DNA of 46,913 bases, from assembly GCA_014360805.1 (NCBI GenBank), contig JACIWU010000015.1:1-46913 (forward strand), written 5' to 3'. The notes beneath the pieces were generated by a model that was not told the origin of the DNA, did not search any database, and saw only the letters and a list, made by a program, of their open reading frames with translations. The stretch comes from Chloroflexota bacterium (GTDB taxonomy: Bacteria > Chloroflexota > Anaerolineae > DTLA01). Shown one piece after another: positions 34,751 through 42,993 of this stretch; the first letter of the stretch is position 1; each line of letters starts with the position of its first letter. A program made the position numbers and the translations under genes.

Positions 34751-34860
34751 CAACCGCGAATCGCGCGAATCCACGCGAATGGAGCGCAGGGGAACTGCTT
34801 CGGGGCTTCGCCTTTCGTTGGCGGCCAGGGTGCGACGCGCTTTCGGAAGTGCGTCGCAAC
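34751..34860. repeat. CGCGAAT-family repeat followed by GTGCGACGCAC-type hairpin
   Basis: 34751-34780 holds CAACCGCGAATCGCGCGAAT and CCACGCGAAT. 34829-34860 holds an imperfect hairpin of TGCGACGCGCTTTC and GGAAGTGCGTCGCA. These, plus the hairpins at 34961-35023, account for most of the 366-bp gap before the amidase; no gene is seen in it. Confidence 0.75.
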
Positions 34861-34960
34861 TATGCCCATGGCGGGCGCCAGCGCACTTTGGAAGCGCGTG
34901 CGATGTACCACCGTAGTGTATCTTCTCCGGTGGGGATTTGGTGGCGCAACGTCCAAATAC

Positions 34961-34984
34961 GTAGGGCGGCTTTGCATAGCCGCC
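34961..34984. repeat. TATGGAAA-type hairpin unit (inverted)
   Basis: GTAGGGCGGCTTTGCATAGC and CGCC form a 7-bp stem (GGCGGCT/AGCCGCC). The sequence resembles the reverse complement of the CTATGGAAAGCCGCCCTAC core of the array at 14010-14223. Confidence 0.6.
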
Positions 34985-34993
34985 GAACGAAGG

Positions 34994-35023
34994 GGGCAGG
35001 TATGGAAACCTGCCCTATTTTTT
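34994..35023 (+). terminator. Probable intrinsic terminator after the 31296 gene
   Basis: GGGCAGGT pairs exactly with ACCTGCCC across the 6-nt loop ATGGAA and is followed by TATTTTTT. The stem-loop itself looks like a TATGGAAA-family repeat unit that serves as a terminator. Confidence 0.6.
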
Positions 35024-35055
35024 GGGACCGCGTTCGATGAGAGTCTATCTATCCA

Positions 35056-35084
35056 TTGCCGTGCCCAAAACGATGCGCTATAAT
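35056..35084 (+). promoter_or_regulatory. Amidase-ggt promoter
   Basis: TTGCCG (35056-35061), 17-bp spacer and a perfect TATAAT (35079-35084), 28 bp before the amidase ATG. Confidence 0.7.
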
Positions 35085-35111
35085 CCTCCCACATCAGCGT
35101 GAGGTGCGCAA

Positions 35112-36821
35112 ATGACGAACGAGAAAACCCAAGAAACGGTCTACGACCTGCAATCGGTGAAACTTCCCTACCTGACGGGCTTCCCGCTGCGCCTGATGGC
35201 CGCGGTGGTGGAAGGCCCCCTGCGCGGGCTGGTGCTGCCCAGCCTGTTCCAGAGCGCGGGCCTCACCGAGTTCCGCAAGCGGCATTTTGACGACCCGCCC
35301 ACGTTCCTGCCGCTGCACCCCGCCGAGAGTCCCGCCCGGCCCGACGCGCGCGTGCCCGAGTCGGAATGGCCCGCCGCGCCGCCGGAGCCCGCGCCCGGCT
35401 TCCGCTTCGCCACCGTCCACGACTACGCCCGCGCCTACCGCGAAGGGCGCACCGACCCCGAAGAGGTGGCCCGTCGCGCCCTTCAGGCCATCCGCACCGG
35501 CGATGCCGCCGACCCGCCCCTGCGCGCCATCATCGCCGTGGACGAGGAAGACGTCCTGCGCCAGGCCCGCGAGTCGGCCGAGCGCATCCGCAACGGCACG
35601 GCGCGGAGCGTCTTTGAGGGCGTGCCTGTCGCCGTGAAGGACGAGGTGGACATGAAGCCCTATCCCACCACGGTGGGCACCGCGTTTCTGGGGGCGCAGC
35701 CGGCGCGAGAGGATTCCACCGTCGCGGCGCGGATGAGGGCGGCGGGCGCGCTCCTCATCGGCAAGGCCAACATGCACGAGATCGGCATCGGCGTAACGGG
35801 CCTGAACCCGCACCACGGCACGCCGCGCAACCCGTACAATCCGCGCCACTACACCGGCGGCAGTTCCAGCGGGCCGGGCGCGGCAGTGGCGTCGGGGCTG
35901 TGTCCCGTCGCCATCGGCGCGGACGGCGGCGGCTCCATCCGCATCCCGTCGTCCTTCTGCGGCGTCGTAGGCATCAAGTCCACCTTCGGGCGGGTGAGCG
36001 AATTCGGGGCGGCGCCCCTGTGCTGGAGCGTGGCGCACATCGGCCCGCTGGCCGCCACCGCCACCGACTGCGCGCTGGCGTGGGCCGTCATCGCCGGGCC
36101 CGACCCGCGCGATCCCCATTCGCTGCACCAGCCCGCGCCCACGCTGGACAACTGGGACCACACCGACCTGCGCGGGCTGATCCTGGGCGTCTTCTGGCCC
36201 TGGTTCCGCCACGCCGACGGGGAGGTCGTCGCCGCGTGCGAGGCGCTGCTGGAGCGGTTCGCGGCTGTGGGCGCGCAGGTGCGGGAGGTGGTCCTGCCCG
36301 ACCTGGAGGCGGGGCGCGTGGCCCACACCATCACCATCGCGGGGGAGATGGCCCAGGCGCTGGCCCCCACCTACGCCCGGCATCACGCCGAGCACGGCTT
36401 GGACGTGCGCATCAACCTGGCGCTGGCGCGGCAATTCACCGCCCGCGACTACATCCAGGCGCAGCAGGTGCGCACGCGGTTGATGCGCCATTTCGCCCGC
36501 GCCCTGGCCGACGTGCACGCCATCGTTACGCCCGCGACGGCCATCCCCGCGCCGCCGATTCCGCAGGCCGCGCTGGCCGGCGGCGAGTCGGATCTCACGA
36601 CGCTGATGGCGATCATGCGGTTCGCGCCGCCCGCCAACATGACCGGCCTGCCCGCCATTTCGTTCCCGGCGGGCTACACCCAGGCGGGCCTGCCCATCGG
36701 GTTCCAGGTCATCGGCCGCCCGTGGGACGAGCCGACGCTGTTGCGCCTGGCGCTGGCCGCCGAGGGCCTGGTGGAGCGCCGCAAACCGCAGGTGCACTTT
36801 GACCTGCTGGGGCAGGGGTAG
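35112..36821 (+). CDS. Amidase-signature family hydrolase
   Basis: A 569-residue serine amidase hydrolysing a C-N amide bond. The amidase-signature triad is visible: Lys176 in PVAVKDEVD, the cis-Ser around 251 in TGGSSSGPGAAVASG and nucleophile Ser275 in GADGGGSIRIPSSFCG. GIKSTFGRVS follows, as usual. An extra ~110-residue N-terminal region precedes the core. The C-terminal PANMTGLPAISFP and GLPIGFQVIGRPWDE motifs are normal. It is not GatA, since gatB and gatC are absent and the N-terminus differs. The substrate is not predictable. It lies 6 bp before a gamma-glutamyltransferase gene and has a strong promoter, so both may handle extracellular or recycled peptides. Confidence 0.88.
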   Translation: MTNEKTQETVYDLQSVKLPYLTGFPLRLMAAVVEGPLRGLVLPSLFQSAGLTEFRKRHFDDPPTFLPLHPAESPARPDARVPESEWPAAPPEPAPGFRFATVHDYARAYREGRTDPEEVARRALQAIRTGDAADPPLRAIIAVDEEDVLRQARESAERIRNGTARSVFEGVPVAVKDEVDMKPYPTTVGTAFLGAQPAREDSTVAARMRAAGALLIGKANMHEIGIGVTGLNPHHGTPRNPYNPRHYTGGSSSGPGAAVASGLCPVAIGADGGGSIRIPSSFCGVVGIKSTFGRVSEFGAAPLCWSVAHIGPLAATATDCALAWAVIAGPDPRDPHSLHQPAPTLDNWDHTDLRGLILGVFWPWFRHADGEVVAACEALLERFAAVGAQVREVVLPDLEAGRVAHTITIAGEMAQALAPTYARHHAEHGLDVRINLALARQFTARDYIQAQQVRTRLMRHFARALADVHAIVTPATAIPAPPIPQAALAGGESDLTTLMAIMRFAPPANMTGLPAISFPAGYTQAGLPIGFQVIGRPWDEPTLLRLALAAEGLVERRKPQVHFDLLGQG

Positions 36822-36827
36822 GCGCTC

Positions 36828-38471
36828 ATGGATGTTGGCCGCAGGTCGTTCGCGTCGCGGCGATCGCCGGTGCTGGCCACCCGCGGGATGGTGGCCACCA
36901 GCCAGCCCCTGGCCGCGCTGGAGGGGCTGCGCGTGCTCATGGACGGGGGCAACGCCGCCGACGCCGCCGTAACCGTCGCCGCCATGCTGGGCGTCGTGGA
37001 GCCGATGTCCACCGGCGTGGGGGGCGACTGCTTCGCGCTGGTGTGGTGGACCTCACCCCCGGCCCGCAGCGAGACCGCCGGCCGCGTGCGCGGAGGGGGC
37101 GAGGCGTTCGCGCTGAACGGGAGCGGACGCGCCCCAGCCGCTTTCACGCTGGACGAGGCGCGCCGCTTGGGCTTGCGTTCCATCCCATCCGATAGCGGAC
37201 TGGCCGTAACCGTGCCCGGAGCGGTGGCCGGTTGGGAGGCGCTGCTACGTCGCTTCGGCACGATGACGCTGGGCGAGTGCCTGGCTCCGGCCATCCGCGC
37301 CGCCGAGCAGGGGTTTGCCGTAACGCCGATCATCGCCCGCGACTGGCGCCACGCCGCGCGCAAACTGGCCCGCGACGCCGAGGCAGCCCGCGTGTATCTG
37401 CCCGCGCCGAAAGCCGGCAGTATTCACCGCCAGCCGGATTTGGGCCGTACCCTTCGCGCCATCGCCGAGGGCGGGGCCGACGCCTTCTACCGCGGCCCCA
37501 TCGCCCGCGCCATCGCCGACTGCGTGCAGGCTCACGGCGGCTTCCTGACCGCCGACGACCTGGCCACGCATACGGCCGACTGGGGCCGGCCCATCGCCAC
37601 AACGTATCGCGGCGTGGAGGTGCTGGAGCACCCGCCCAACGGCCAGGGCCTGGCCGCGCTGGTGGCGCTGAACATCCTGGAGGGCTACGACATCGGCGGC
37701 ATGGGCTACTGGGACGCCGCCCGCTGGCACTGCATGGTGGAGGCGGTGCGACTGGGGCTGGCCGAGGCGCTGACGCATGTGGGCGATCCGGCGTTTGCCG
37801 ACGTGCCCGTGGCGCGCCTGCTGTCGCGCGAGCACGCCGACGCGCTGCGCTCGCGCATTCGGCCCGACGCCGTGCTGGACTTGTCCGCCCCGACGGTTCC
37901 CGCTTCACGCGATACAGTTTACATAAGCGTTGTGGACGGCGCGGGCAATGCCGTGTCGTTCATCAACAGTTTGTTCCACCCGTTCGGGTCGGGCATCGTA
38001 GTGCTGGGGACGGGCATCTGCCTGCACAATCGGGGCACGTCGTTCCGCCTGGAGCCGGGGCATCCCAACGTTCTGGCGGGCGGCAAGCGGCCCTACCACA
38101 CGATCATTCCGGCGCTGGCCCTGCGCGACGGGCGGCTGTGGCTCTGCTTCGGCGTCATGGGCGCGTTCATGCAGCCGCAAGGGCACGTGCAGGTGCTGGT
38201 GAACATGGTGGACTTCGGCATGGATCCGCAGGCCGCGCTGGATGCTCCGCGCTTCCGCGTGGACGAGCAGGGGAGCCGCCGCGTGGACGTGGAGAGGACC
38301 GCGCCGCTGGGCCTGCGCAAGGCGCTGGCGACGTTGGGCCACGACGTGCAGGCGACCGTGTTCGGGGAGTGGTTTTTCGGCGGGGGGCAGGTCATCGCCG
38401 TGGACCCGGAGACCGGCGCGCTCTGGGGCGGCTCGGACCCGCGCAAGGACGGCTGCGCCGTGGGATGGTAG
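36828..38471 (+). CDS. ggt: Gamma-glutamyltransferase (Ntn hydrolase)
   Basis: Hydrolyses or transfers gamma-glutamyl groups, for example from glutathione or gamma-glutamyl peptides. The 547-residue precursor should self-cleave before Thr363 in DTVYISVVDGAGNAVSFINS, the first residue of the small subunit. The large subunit has GMVATSQPLAALEGLRVLMD and GGNAADAAVTVAAMLGVVEP. The small subunit has NRGTSFRLEPGHPNVLAGGK and the PYHTIIPALAL strand. There is no signal peptide, so it is probably cytoplasmic, like YwrD-type members. The ATG lies 6 bp after the amidase stop, with only a G-rich ribosome site. Confidence 0.92.
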   Translation: MDVGRRSFASRRSPVLATRGMVATSQPLAALEGLRVLMDGGNAADAAVTVAAMLGVVEPMSTGVGGDCFALVWWTSPPARSETAGRVRGGGEAFALNGSGRAPAAFTLDEARRLGLRSIPSDSGLAVTVPGAVAGWEALLRRFGTMTLGECLAPAIRAAEQGFAVTPIIARDWRHAARKLARDAEAARVYLPAPKAGSIHRQPDLGRTLRAIAEGGADAFYRGPIARAIADCVQAHGGFLTADDLATHTADWGRPIATTYRGVEVLEHPPNGQGLAALVALNILEGYDIGGMGYWDAARWHCMVEAVRLGLAEALTHVGDPAFADVPVARLLSREHADALRSRIRPDAVLDLSAPTVPASRDTVYISVVDGAGNAVSFINSLFHPFGSGIVVLGTGICLHNRGTSFRLEPGHPNVLAGGKRPYHTIIPALALRDGRLWLCFGVMGAFMQPQGHVQVLVNMVDFGMDPQAALDAPRFRVDEQGSRRVDVERTAPLGLRKALATLGHDVQATVFGEWFFGGGQVIAVDPETGALWGGSDPRKDGCAVGW

Positions 38472-38479
38472 AGTAACGG

Positions 38480-38545
38480 AATCCACGAATAACACGAATC
38501 TACGCGAACGGGCAAGAGATATTCGTGGAGATTCGTGTCCGTTTG
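38480..38545. repeat. CGCGAAT-family repeat with inverted arrangement
   Basis: CCACGAATAACACGAATC on the left and ATTCGTGGAGATTCGTGT on the right form an inverted pair around a short spacer, giving a potential hairpin in the ggt-flavoprotein gap. Confidence 0.65.
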
Positions 38546-38604
38546 CGGTTTCAGCCCGCCCGCTCTGCGGTGGGCGTTGAGCGCGTGTCTTGCGGAAGGG
38601 GACG

Positions 38605-39867
38605 ATGACTGAGGGGTTCGTTGCGTCGGCAGACATCATCGTTGTGGGCGGGGGCGCTTCGGGGATGATGGCGGCGGGGCGCGCGGCGGAACTCGGCGCC
38701 GACGTCCTGCTGCTGGAGAAGATGCCGCGCCTGGGCACCAAACTCCGCATCACCGGCAAGGGCCGCTGCAACCTGACCAACGTGGCCACGCTGGACGAAT
38801 TCATCGCCCACTTCGGGCCGAACGGGCGGTTTCTGTACAACGCCTTTGGCCGCTTCTTCGTGGACGACCTGCGGGCGTTCTTCGCGCGCATGAGCGTGCC
38901 GACGGTGGTGGAGCGGGGCGGGCGCGTGTTCCCGGAGTCCAACCAGGCCGCCGACGTGGCCGAGGCGCTGCGCCGCTACTGCCAGGACGCGGGCGTCCGC
39001 GTGCGCTACAAGACGGCGGTGGACCGCCTGCTGGTGGAAGGCGGGCGCGTCGTCGGCGTGGGCGCGGGCGAGGCCGAGTTCCGCGCGCGGGCCGTCATCC
39101 TCGCCACGGGCGGCGCGTCGTACCCGAGCACCGGCTCCACCGGCGACGGCTACCGCCTGGCCGCGTCGGTGGGGCACACGATTGTCCCCATACGCCCCGC
39201 GCTGGTCCCGCTGGAGACCGCCGAGCCGTGGGTCCCGCGTATGATGGGCGTTTCGCTGCGCAACGTGCGCGCCACGCTGTACGTGGACGGGAAACCCGTT
39301 GCGTCGCAGTTCGGCGAGATGCTCTTTACTCACTTCGGCCTGTCGGGGCCGATCATCCTGACGCTGAGCCGACATCCCGCGCTGGCCTCTCGCCCCTCGC
39401 CCGACACGCGGGTGGAGGTGGGCGTGGACCTGAAGCCGGCGCTGTCGGACGAGAAACTGGATGCGCGACTTCGCCGCGACCTGGACGCCCACGGCAAGCG
39501 AACCTTCCGCTCCATCGTCAAGGGGCTGGTGCCGGCCAAGATGGTGGACGTGCTGGTGGAACTGTCGGGCGTGCCTGGGGACAAGCCGGCGCACCAGATC
39601 ACGGCGCAGGAGCGGGCGCGGCTGTTCGGCTTGCTGCGAGATTTGCGCATGACGGTGGTGGGGCAGCGGCCCCTGCGCGAGGCCATTGTTACGGCGGGGG
39701 GCGTGGCGCTGGGCGAGGTAGACCCGCGCACCATGGAGTCGCGGCGGGTGGCGGGGCTGTACTTCTGCGGCGAGGTGCTGGATTTGGACGCGGACACCGG
39801 CGGCTACAACCTACAGGCGGCGTTTTCCACGGGCTGGGTGGCGGGCGAGAGCGCAGCGAGGCGTTAG
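38605..39867 (+). CDS. HI0933/YhiN-family flavoprotein (NAD(P)/FAD-dependent oxidoreductase)
   Basis: A 420-residue FAD protein. The dinucleotide-binding motif is VVGGGASGMMAAGRAAELGA. The family-specific loop ITGKGRCNLTN follows, with ILATGGASYPSTGSTGDGYR and FTHFGLSGPIIL. The C-terminal GGVALGEVDPRTMESR and LDADTGGYNLQAAFSTG close the FAD site. Members of this family are widespread but lack an agreed reaction. ATG 38605 has AAGGGG at 4 nt; the frame opens at TTG 38590. It is downstream of ggt but separated by a repeat, so cotranscription is uncertain. Confidence 0.92.
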   Translation: MTEGFVASADIIVVGGGASGMMAAGRAAELGADVLLLEKMPRLGTKLRITGKGRCNLTNVATLDEFIAHFGPNGRFLYNAFGRFFVDDLRAFFARMSVPTVVERGGRVFPESNQAADVAEALRRYCQDAGVRVRYKTAVDRLLVEGGRVVGVGAGEAEFRARAVILATGGASYPSTGSTGDGYRLAASVGHTIVPIRPALVPLETAEPWVPRMMGVSLRNVRATLYVDGKPVASQFGEMLFTHFGLSGPIILTLSRHPALASRPSPDTRVEVGVDLKPALSDEKLDARLRRDLDAHGKRTFRSIVKGLVPAKMVDVLVELSGVPGDKPAHQITAQERARLFGLLRDLRMTVVGQRPLREAIVTAGGVALGEVDPRTMESRRVAGLYFCGEVLDLDADTGGYNLQAAFSTGWVAGESAARR

Positions 39868-39873
39868 GCGCAT

Positions 39874-39902
39874 TTGCCTTGCCGCGCCCGCCGCTGTATG
39901 AT
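39874..39902 (+). promoter_or_regulatory. Promoter for the glycosidase gene
   Basis: TTGCCT (39874-39879), 17-bp spacer, TATGAT (39897-39902, 5/6). Transcription would begin near 39909, just before the AAAGG ribosome site. Confidence 0.6.
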
Positions 39903-39926
39903 GCCTGTACCATACCCAAAGGCCGG

Positions 39927-41069
39927 ATGCCCATGACTTCCTACGCGCACAACAACCCCCTGCGGCGCATCTCGGCGACGCGCCGCGTCTGGGCGCGCAT
40001 CCTGGCGGCGGTGCTGGCCATCGTGGCGTGGCGGGCCGTGGACCGACCGCCGGCGCCCCTGGTGGTGCCGGGGCTGCAACAGACGGTGCTGACGCGCAAC
40101 CCGAAACTCGGCCTGCACACGCGCCTGACCGATGAGGTGGAACCGTGGAAGATCAAGCGTTCCCTTCAAATGGTGCGGGAGATGGGCGCGCCGTGGATCG
40201 TGGAGTACTTCCCCTGGGCCTATTACGAGCCGGAGAAGGGCCGCTTTGACTGGGCCCACGCCGATTTGGTGGTGGACCATGCGGTAGCCCAGGGGCTGAC
40301 GGTCATCGCGCGGCTGGGGTTTGTGCCGGTGTGGGCGCGGCCCAAGGAGACCACCTTCACGTACCTGGACGCCGATGGGTACGACGACTTCGCCGATTAC
40401 GCCGCGGCGTTCGTGGAGCATTTTCGCGGGCGCGTGTCCTACGTGGTCATCTGGAATGAGCCGAACCTGGCCGCCGAGTGGGGCAACCGCCCGCCCGACC
40501 CGCAGGCGTACACGGCCTTGCTCAAGACGGCCTACGCGCGCGTCAAGGCCGCCGCGCCAGAGGTTACGGTGCTGGCGCCGGCTCTCGCACCCACGCTGGC
40601 CCCGCCCGGCAATCCGTGGGCCATGGAGGACCTGGCGTTCCTGCAGGCCATGTACGACGCCGGCGCCGCGCCGTACTTTGACGCCCTGGCCGCCCACACC
40701 TACGGCTGGGGGTTCCCCGCCGACGACCCGCCCGCTCCCGACAAGGTCAACTTCCGTCGGGTGGAACTGGTGCGCGCCCTCATGGAGGCCAACGGCGACG
40801 GGGACAAGGCGGTGTACATCACCGAGACGGGCTGGAACGACCACCCGCGCTGGACCAAGGCGGTGAAGCCGGCGCAGCGCATCGCCTACTCGGTGGAGGC
40901 GGCGCGCATGGCGCTGGAGGATTGGCCGTGGTGTCGGGCGCTGGTGTTCTGGGTGTTGCGGTTCCCGCGCCCGCAGTTGACCTATCAGGACGCGTTCACG
41001 TTTGTAACGTCCGATTTCGTCGCGAAGCCGGTGTATCGGGCGCTGCAAGAGGCGTATGCGGGCCATTAG
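39927..41069 (+). CDS. Membrane-anchored clan GH-A glycoside hydrolase
   Basis: A 380-residue TIM-barrel glycosidase with a short Arg-rich start and one N-terminal helix (VWARILAAVLAIVAWRAV), probably an uncleaved anchor facing outward. The barrel shows WIVEYFPWAYYEPEKGRFDW, then VVIWNEPN with acid/base Glu178 and VYITETGWNDHP with candidate nucleophile Glu300. These match the GH-A strand 4 and strand 7 positions and resemble GH5/GH39-like enzymes. ATG 39927 has AAAGG at 4 nt; ATG 39933 is two codons later. No other polysaccharide-utilisation gene flanks it. Substrate unknown. Confidence 0.82.
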   Translation: MPMTSYAHNNPLRRISATRRVWARILAAVLAIVAWRAVDRPPAPLVVPGLQQTVLTRNPKLGLHTRLTDEVEPWKIKRSLQMVREMGAPWIVEYFPWAYYEPEKGRFDWAHADLVVDHAVAQGLTVIARLGFVPVWARPKETTFTYLDADGYDDFADYAAAFVEHFRGRVSYVVIWNEPNLAAEWGNRPPDPQAYTALLKTAYARVKAAAPEVTVLAPALAPTLAPPGNPWAMEDLAFLQAMYDAGAAPYFDALAAHTYGWGFPADDPPAPDKVNFRRVELVRALMEANGDGDKAVYITETGWNDHPRWTKAVKPAQRIAYSVEAARMALEDWPWCRALVFWVLRFPRPQLTYQDAFTFVTSDFVAKPVYRALQEAYAGH

Positions 41070-41092
41070 CCGTTGGCCAGTGGCCATTATTG

Positions 41093-41251
41093 AATCTCGC
41101 TACTCCAATAGAACACTCGCATCTTGAGTTCGGCCCGTCAGAGCAGGGGGCCGCTAGACGTAGGGCAAATTGCCAATTTGCCCTACGATGGCCGCCGAGA
41201 GAGCAGCGCCAACCGAATGTGCGACCTCCCGATGGGCCTCCTGGCGCTATG
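41093..41251 (-). repeat. ~155-bp dispersed element, copy 2 (inverted relative to copy 1)
   Basis: The reverse complement aligns with 17781-17932 over its whole length with scattered substitutions and one short indel region. The 27-bp near-palindrome lies at 41160-41186 (GTAGGGCAAATT / AATTTGCCCTAC). The plus strand could read VGQIANLPYDGRRESSANRM, but the frame has no ribosome site. The element makes up over half of the 305-bp gap between the glycosidase and the binding protein. Confidence 0.85.
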
Positions 41252-41374
41252 TTACCACATCGTGCGTTCTTATGAAAAAGCGAGCGTGAGTAGCCGTTGG
41301 CCTTTAGCCTACGATGGGAGGTCATCTGGTCGGCCAACGGCCAGAGGCGAGGGGTGGCTCACGTAGGAGATACC

Positions 41375-42169
41375 ATGACTCGCAAGCGGTGGCTCATCGG
41401 GGTTGGAGTGGCCGTCGCGGTGGCGGCGGTCGTCCTGTTGCGCCTGCTCGGCGGCGGCCAGGCCGACAAGGTCTGGGCGCGCATCCAACGCGAGGGTGTG
41501 CTGCGCGTCGGGATGGACGCCAGTTACCCACCGTTTGAGTTCGTGGACGGCGAGGGGCGGTTCCGCGGCCTGGACGTGGATTTGGCCCAGGCGCTGGCCG
41601 AACGGTGGGGCGTGCGGCTGGAGATTGCCAACGTGGGGTTTGATGGCCTGTACGACGCGCTGCGCAACGAGAAGTTTGACCTCATCGTGTCGGCGCTGCC
41701 CTATGACCCGTTTCTGCGCAAGGATTTCGCCTTCTCATACTCGTACTTCAACGCCGGCCTGCGATGGGTGGCGCGGCCCGACGTCCTGGCGACGCTGGCC
41801 GACCCTTCGGGTAGGCGCGTGGCGGTGCAGACCGGCTCCAGCGCCGACGTGGAGGCGCGGACGCTCCAGCGGCGCTTCCCGCAGATGGCGCTGGTAACCG
41901 TGGACGAGGTGGCGCAGGTGGGCCAGGCGCTGGCCGACGGGGATGCCGACGCCGCCATCCTGGACGGCGTGAGCGCGCTTCAGTTCGTGGCGGCGCACTC
42001 GGGGTTCGCGCTCGGCGATACGCTCCTGACCGACGAGCCTTACGTCATCGCCCTGCCGCTGGACGCGCCCACGCTGAAGCGCGAGGTCAACGCGGCGCTG
42101 GTGGACTTCCGCGAGTCGGGGCGGCTGGACGCCTGGATTCGGCAGTGGTTGGGCGGGGCGTCGGAGTGA
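41375..42169 (+). CDS. Polar amino acid-type ABC substrate-binding protein (orphan)
   Basis: A 264-residue extracytoplasmic binding protein of the SBP_bac_3 family. An N-terminal hydrophobic segment (WLIGVGVAVAVAAVVLLRLL) lacks a lipobox Cys and may act as a membrane anchor. The mature part has the family start VLRVGMDASYPPFEFVDGEG and RFRGLDVDLAQALAERWGV. FDLIVSALPYDPFLRKDFAFS and VAVQTGSSADVEARTL line the ligand cleft. AGGAG lies 6 nt before ATG 41375. No permease or ATPase gene is adjacent. Confidence 0.85.
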   Translation: MTRKRWLIGVGVAVAVAAVVLLRLLGGGQADKVWARIQREGVLRVGMDASYPPFEFVDGEGRFRGLDVDLAQALAERWGVRLEIANVGFDGLYDALRNEKFDLIVSALPYDPFLRKDFAFSYSYFNAGLRWVARPDVLATLADPSGRRVAVQTGSSADVEARTLQRRFPQMALVTVDEVAQVGQALADGDADAAILDGVSALQFVAAHSGFALGDTLLTDEPYVIALPLDAPTLKREVNAALVDFRESGRLDAWIRQWLGGASE

Positions 42170-42496
42170 TGGGAAAAAGCGTTTGTGTCAGCGGTTGGCC
42201 GCGCACATGGGCAGCCGTGCTGTTGGGCGCAGTGGGGCATCATGATGGCGGGTAGAAGTCGCATTCCCGTCTAGATGACGCCTGCGCACTGTCATGCCGA
42301 CCCTTGCCTTGAGATTGCCCAGGGAACCGCAACCTCTGCGGTTGCCCCGCGCTATTCTCCCTATCCTGGTCTCCGCCATTTGGCGCATGTGGTTTGCTCC
42401 TTAACGTGCTAAACTCAACGCAGAAGACAGAGATAAGCCCCGCCGCGCGTAGAGATGTAGGGAGGCAGGGGGTGAGTCTGAAAGGGAGGAGACTTT
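42170..42496. other. Gene-free interval
   Basis: These 327 bp contain no credible reading frame. A small hairpin, AACCGCA/TGCGGTT, is at about 42328-42346. A GGGAGGAG ribosome site at the right end serves the next gene. No convincing promoter was found, though the downstream operon must start here. Confidence 0.5.
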
Positions 42497-42712
42497 ATGA
42501 TGGGACTAGGAGCATTCGGAATGGTGTTGCTTTGGGGAGTGGTTATCGCCCTTATCGCGGGCGGCGCGGCTTTGCTGGTGCGACAGGCGAGCGGCTTTTC
42601 GTCAGCGGACTCCCGAGGAAAGCCCGATGCGCGCCAGATTCTGGACGAGCGACTGGCCCGCGGGGAAATCAGCCGCGATGAGTATGATGAACTTCGCGCC
42701 AGACTTGGATAA
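42497..42712 (+). CDS. Small SHOCT-domain membrane protein, first copy
   Basis: A 71-residue protein with an N-terminal transmembrane helix (AFGMVLLWGVVIALIAGGAALLV, about residues 6-28, read as AFGMVLLWGVVIALIAGGAA). The C-terminal SHOCT motif is ARQILDERLARGEISRDEYD. SHOCT domains are short helical hairpins at the ends of many membrane or lipid-associated proteins; the function here is unknown. GGGAGGAG precedes the ATG by 5-6 nt. It is the first of three tightly spaced genes (13-bp gaps) that end at a strong terminator. Confidence 0.85.
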   Translation: MMGLGAFGMVLLWGVVIALIAGGAALLVRQASGFSSADSRGKPDARQILDERLARGEISRDEYDELRARLG

Positions 42713-42725
42713 CTAGGAGGGAGAC

Positions 42726-42980
42726 ATGGGATTCTGTTGTGGTGGACTTGGATGGGGATTGGGAGGCTGGGGAGGTCCGGTCATCATCGGATTGGTTCTG
42801 AATGCCCTGCTTTTGATCGGCCTCGTTGTGCTGGGGGTTGTGGGCGTGCGCTGGGCGGTGCGACAATTCACGCCGCGAGGCACAGCAGGCGATGCCATTG
42901 AGATCGCGCGCCGTAGGCTTGCCGCGGGCGAGATCAACGTCGAGCAGTTTGAGGAGATCCGAAAGCGACTTCAAGTGTAA
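42726..42980 (+). CDS. Small SHOCT-domain membrane protein, second copy
   Basis: An 84-residue paralogue-like protein. A Gly/Trp/Cys-rich N-terminus (GFCCGGLGWGLGGWGG) leads to a transmembrane helix (VIIGLVLNALLLIGLVVLGV). A SHOCT motif follows (AIEIARRRLAAGEINVEQFE). The vicinal cysteines at residues 4-5 could bind metal or be acylated. GGAGGGAG lies just before the ATG. It sits between the first SHOCT gene and a YHS-domain gene. Confidence 0.85.
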   Translation: MGFCCGGLGWGLGGWGGPVIIGLVLNALLLIGLVVLGVVGVRWAVRQFTPRGTAGDAIEIARRRLAAGEINVEQFEEIRKRLQV

Positions 42981-42993
42981 GGAGGCATGAATC

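Noticed and set aside
35112-36821. GatA subunit of the tRNA-dependent amidotransferase
   Set aside because: It carries the amidase triad, but it has a long unrelated N-terminal region, no gatB or gatC neighbours, and a ggt partner instead.
41124-41366. 80-codon frame over element copy 2 (VGQIANLPYD...), with a matching frame in copy 1
   Set aside because: The frame is conserved only because the DNA element is conserved. Substitutions are as often replacing as silent, and no ribosome site is present.
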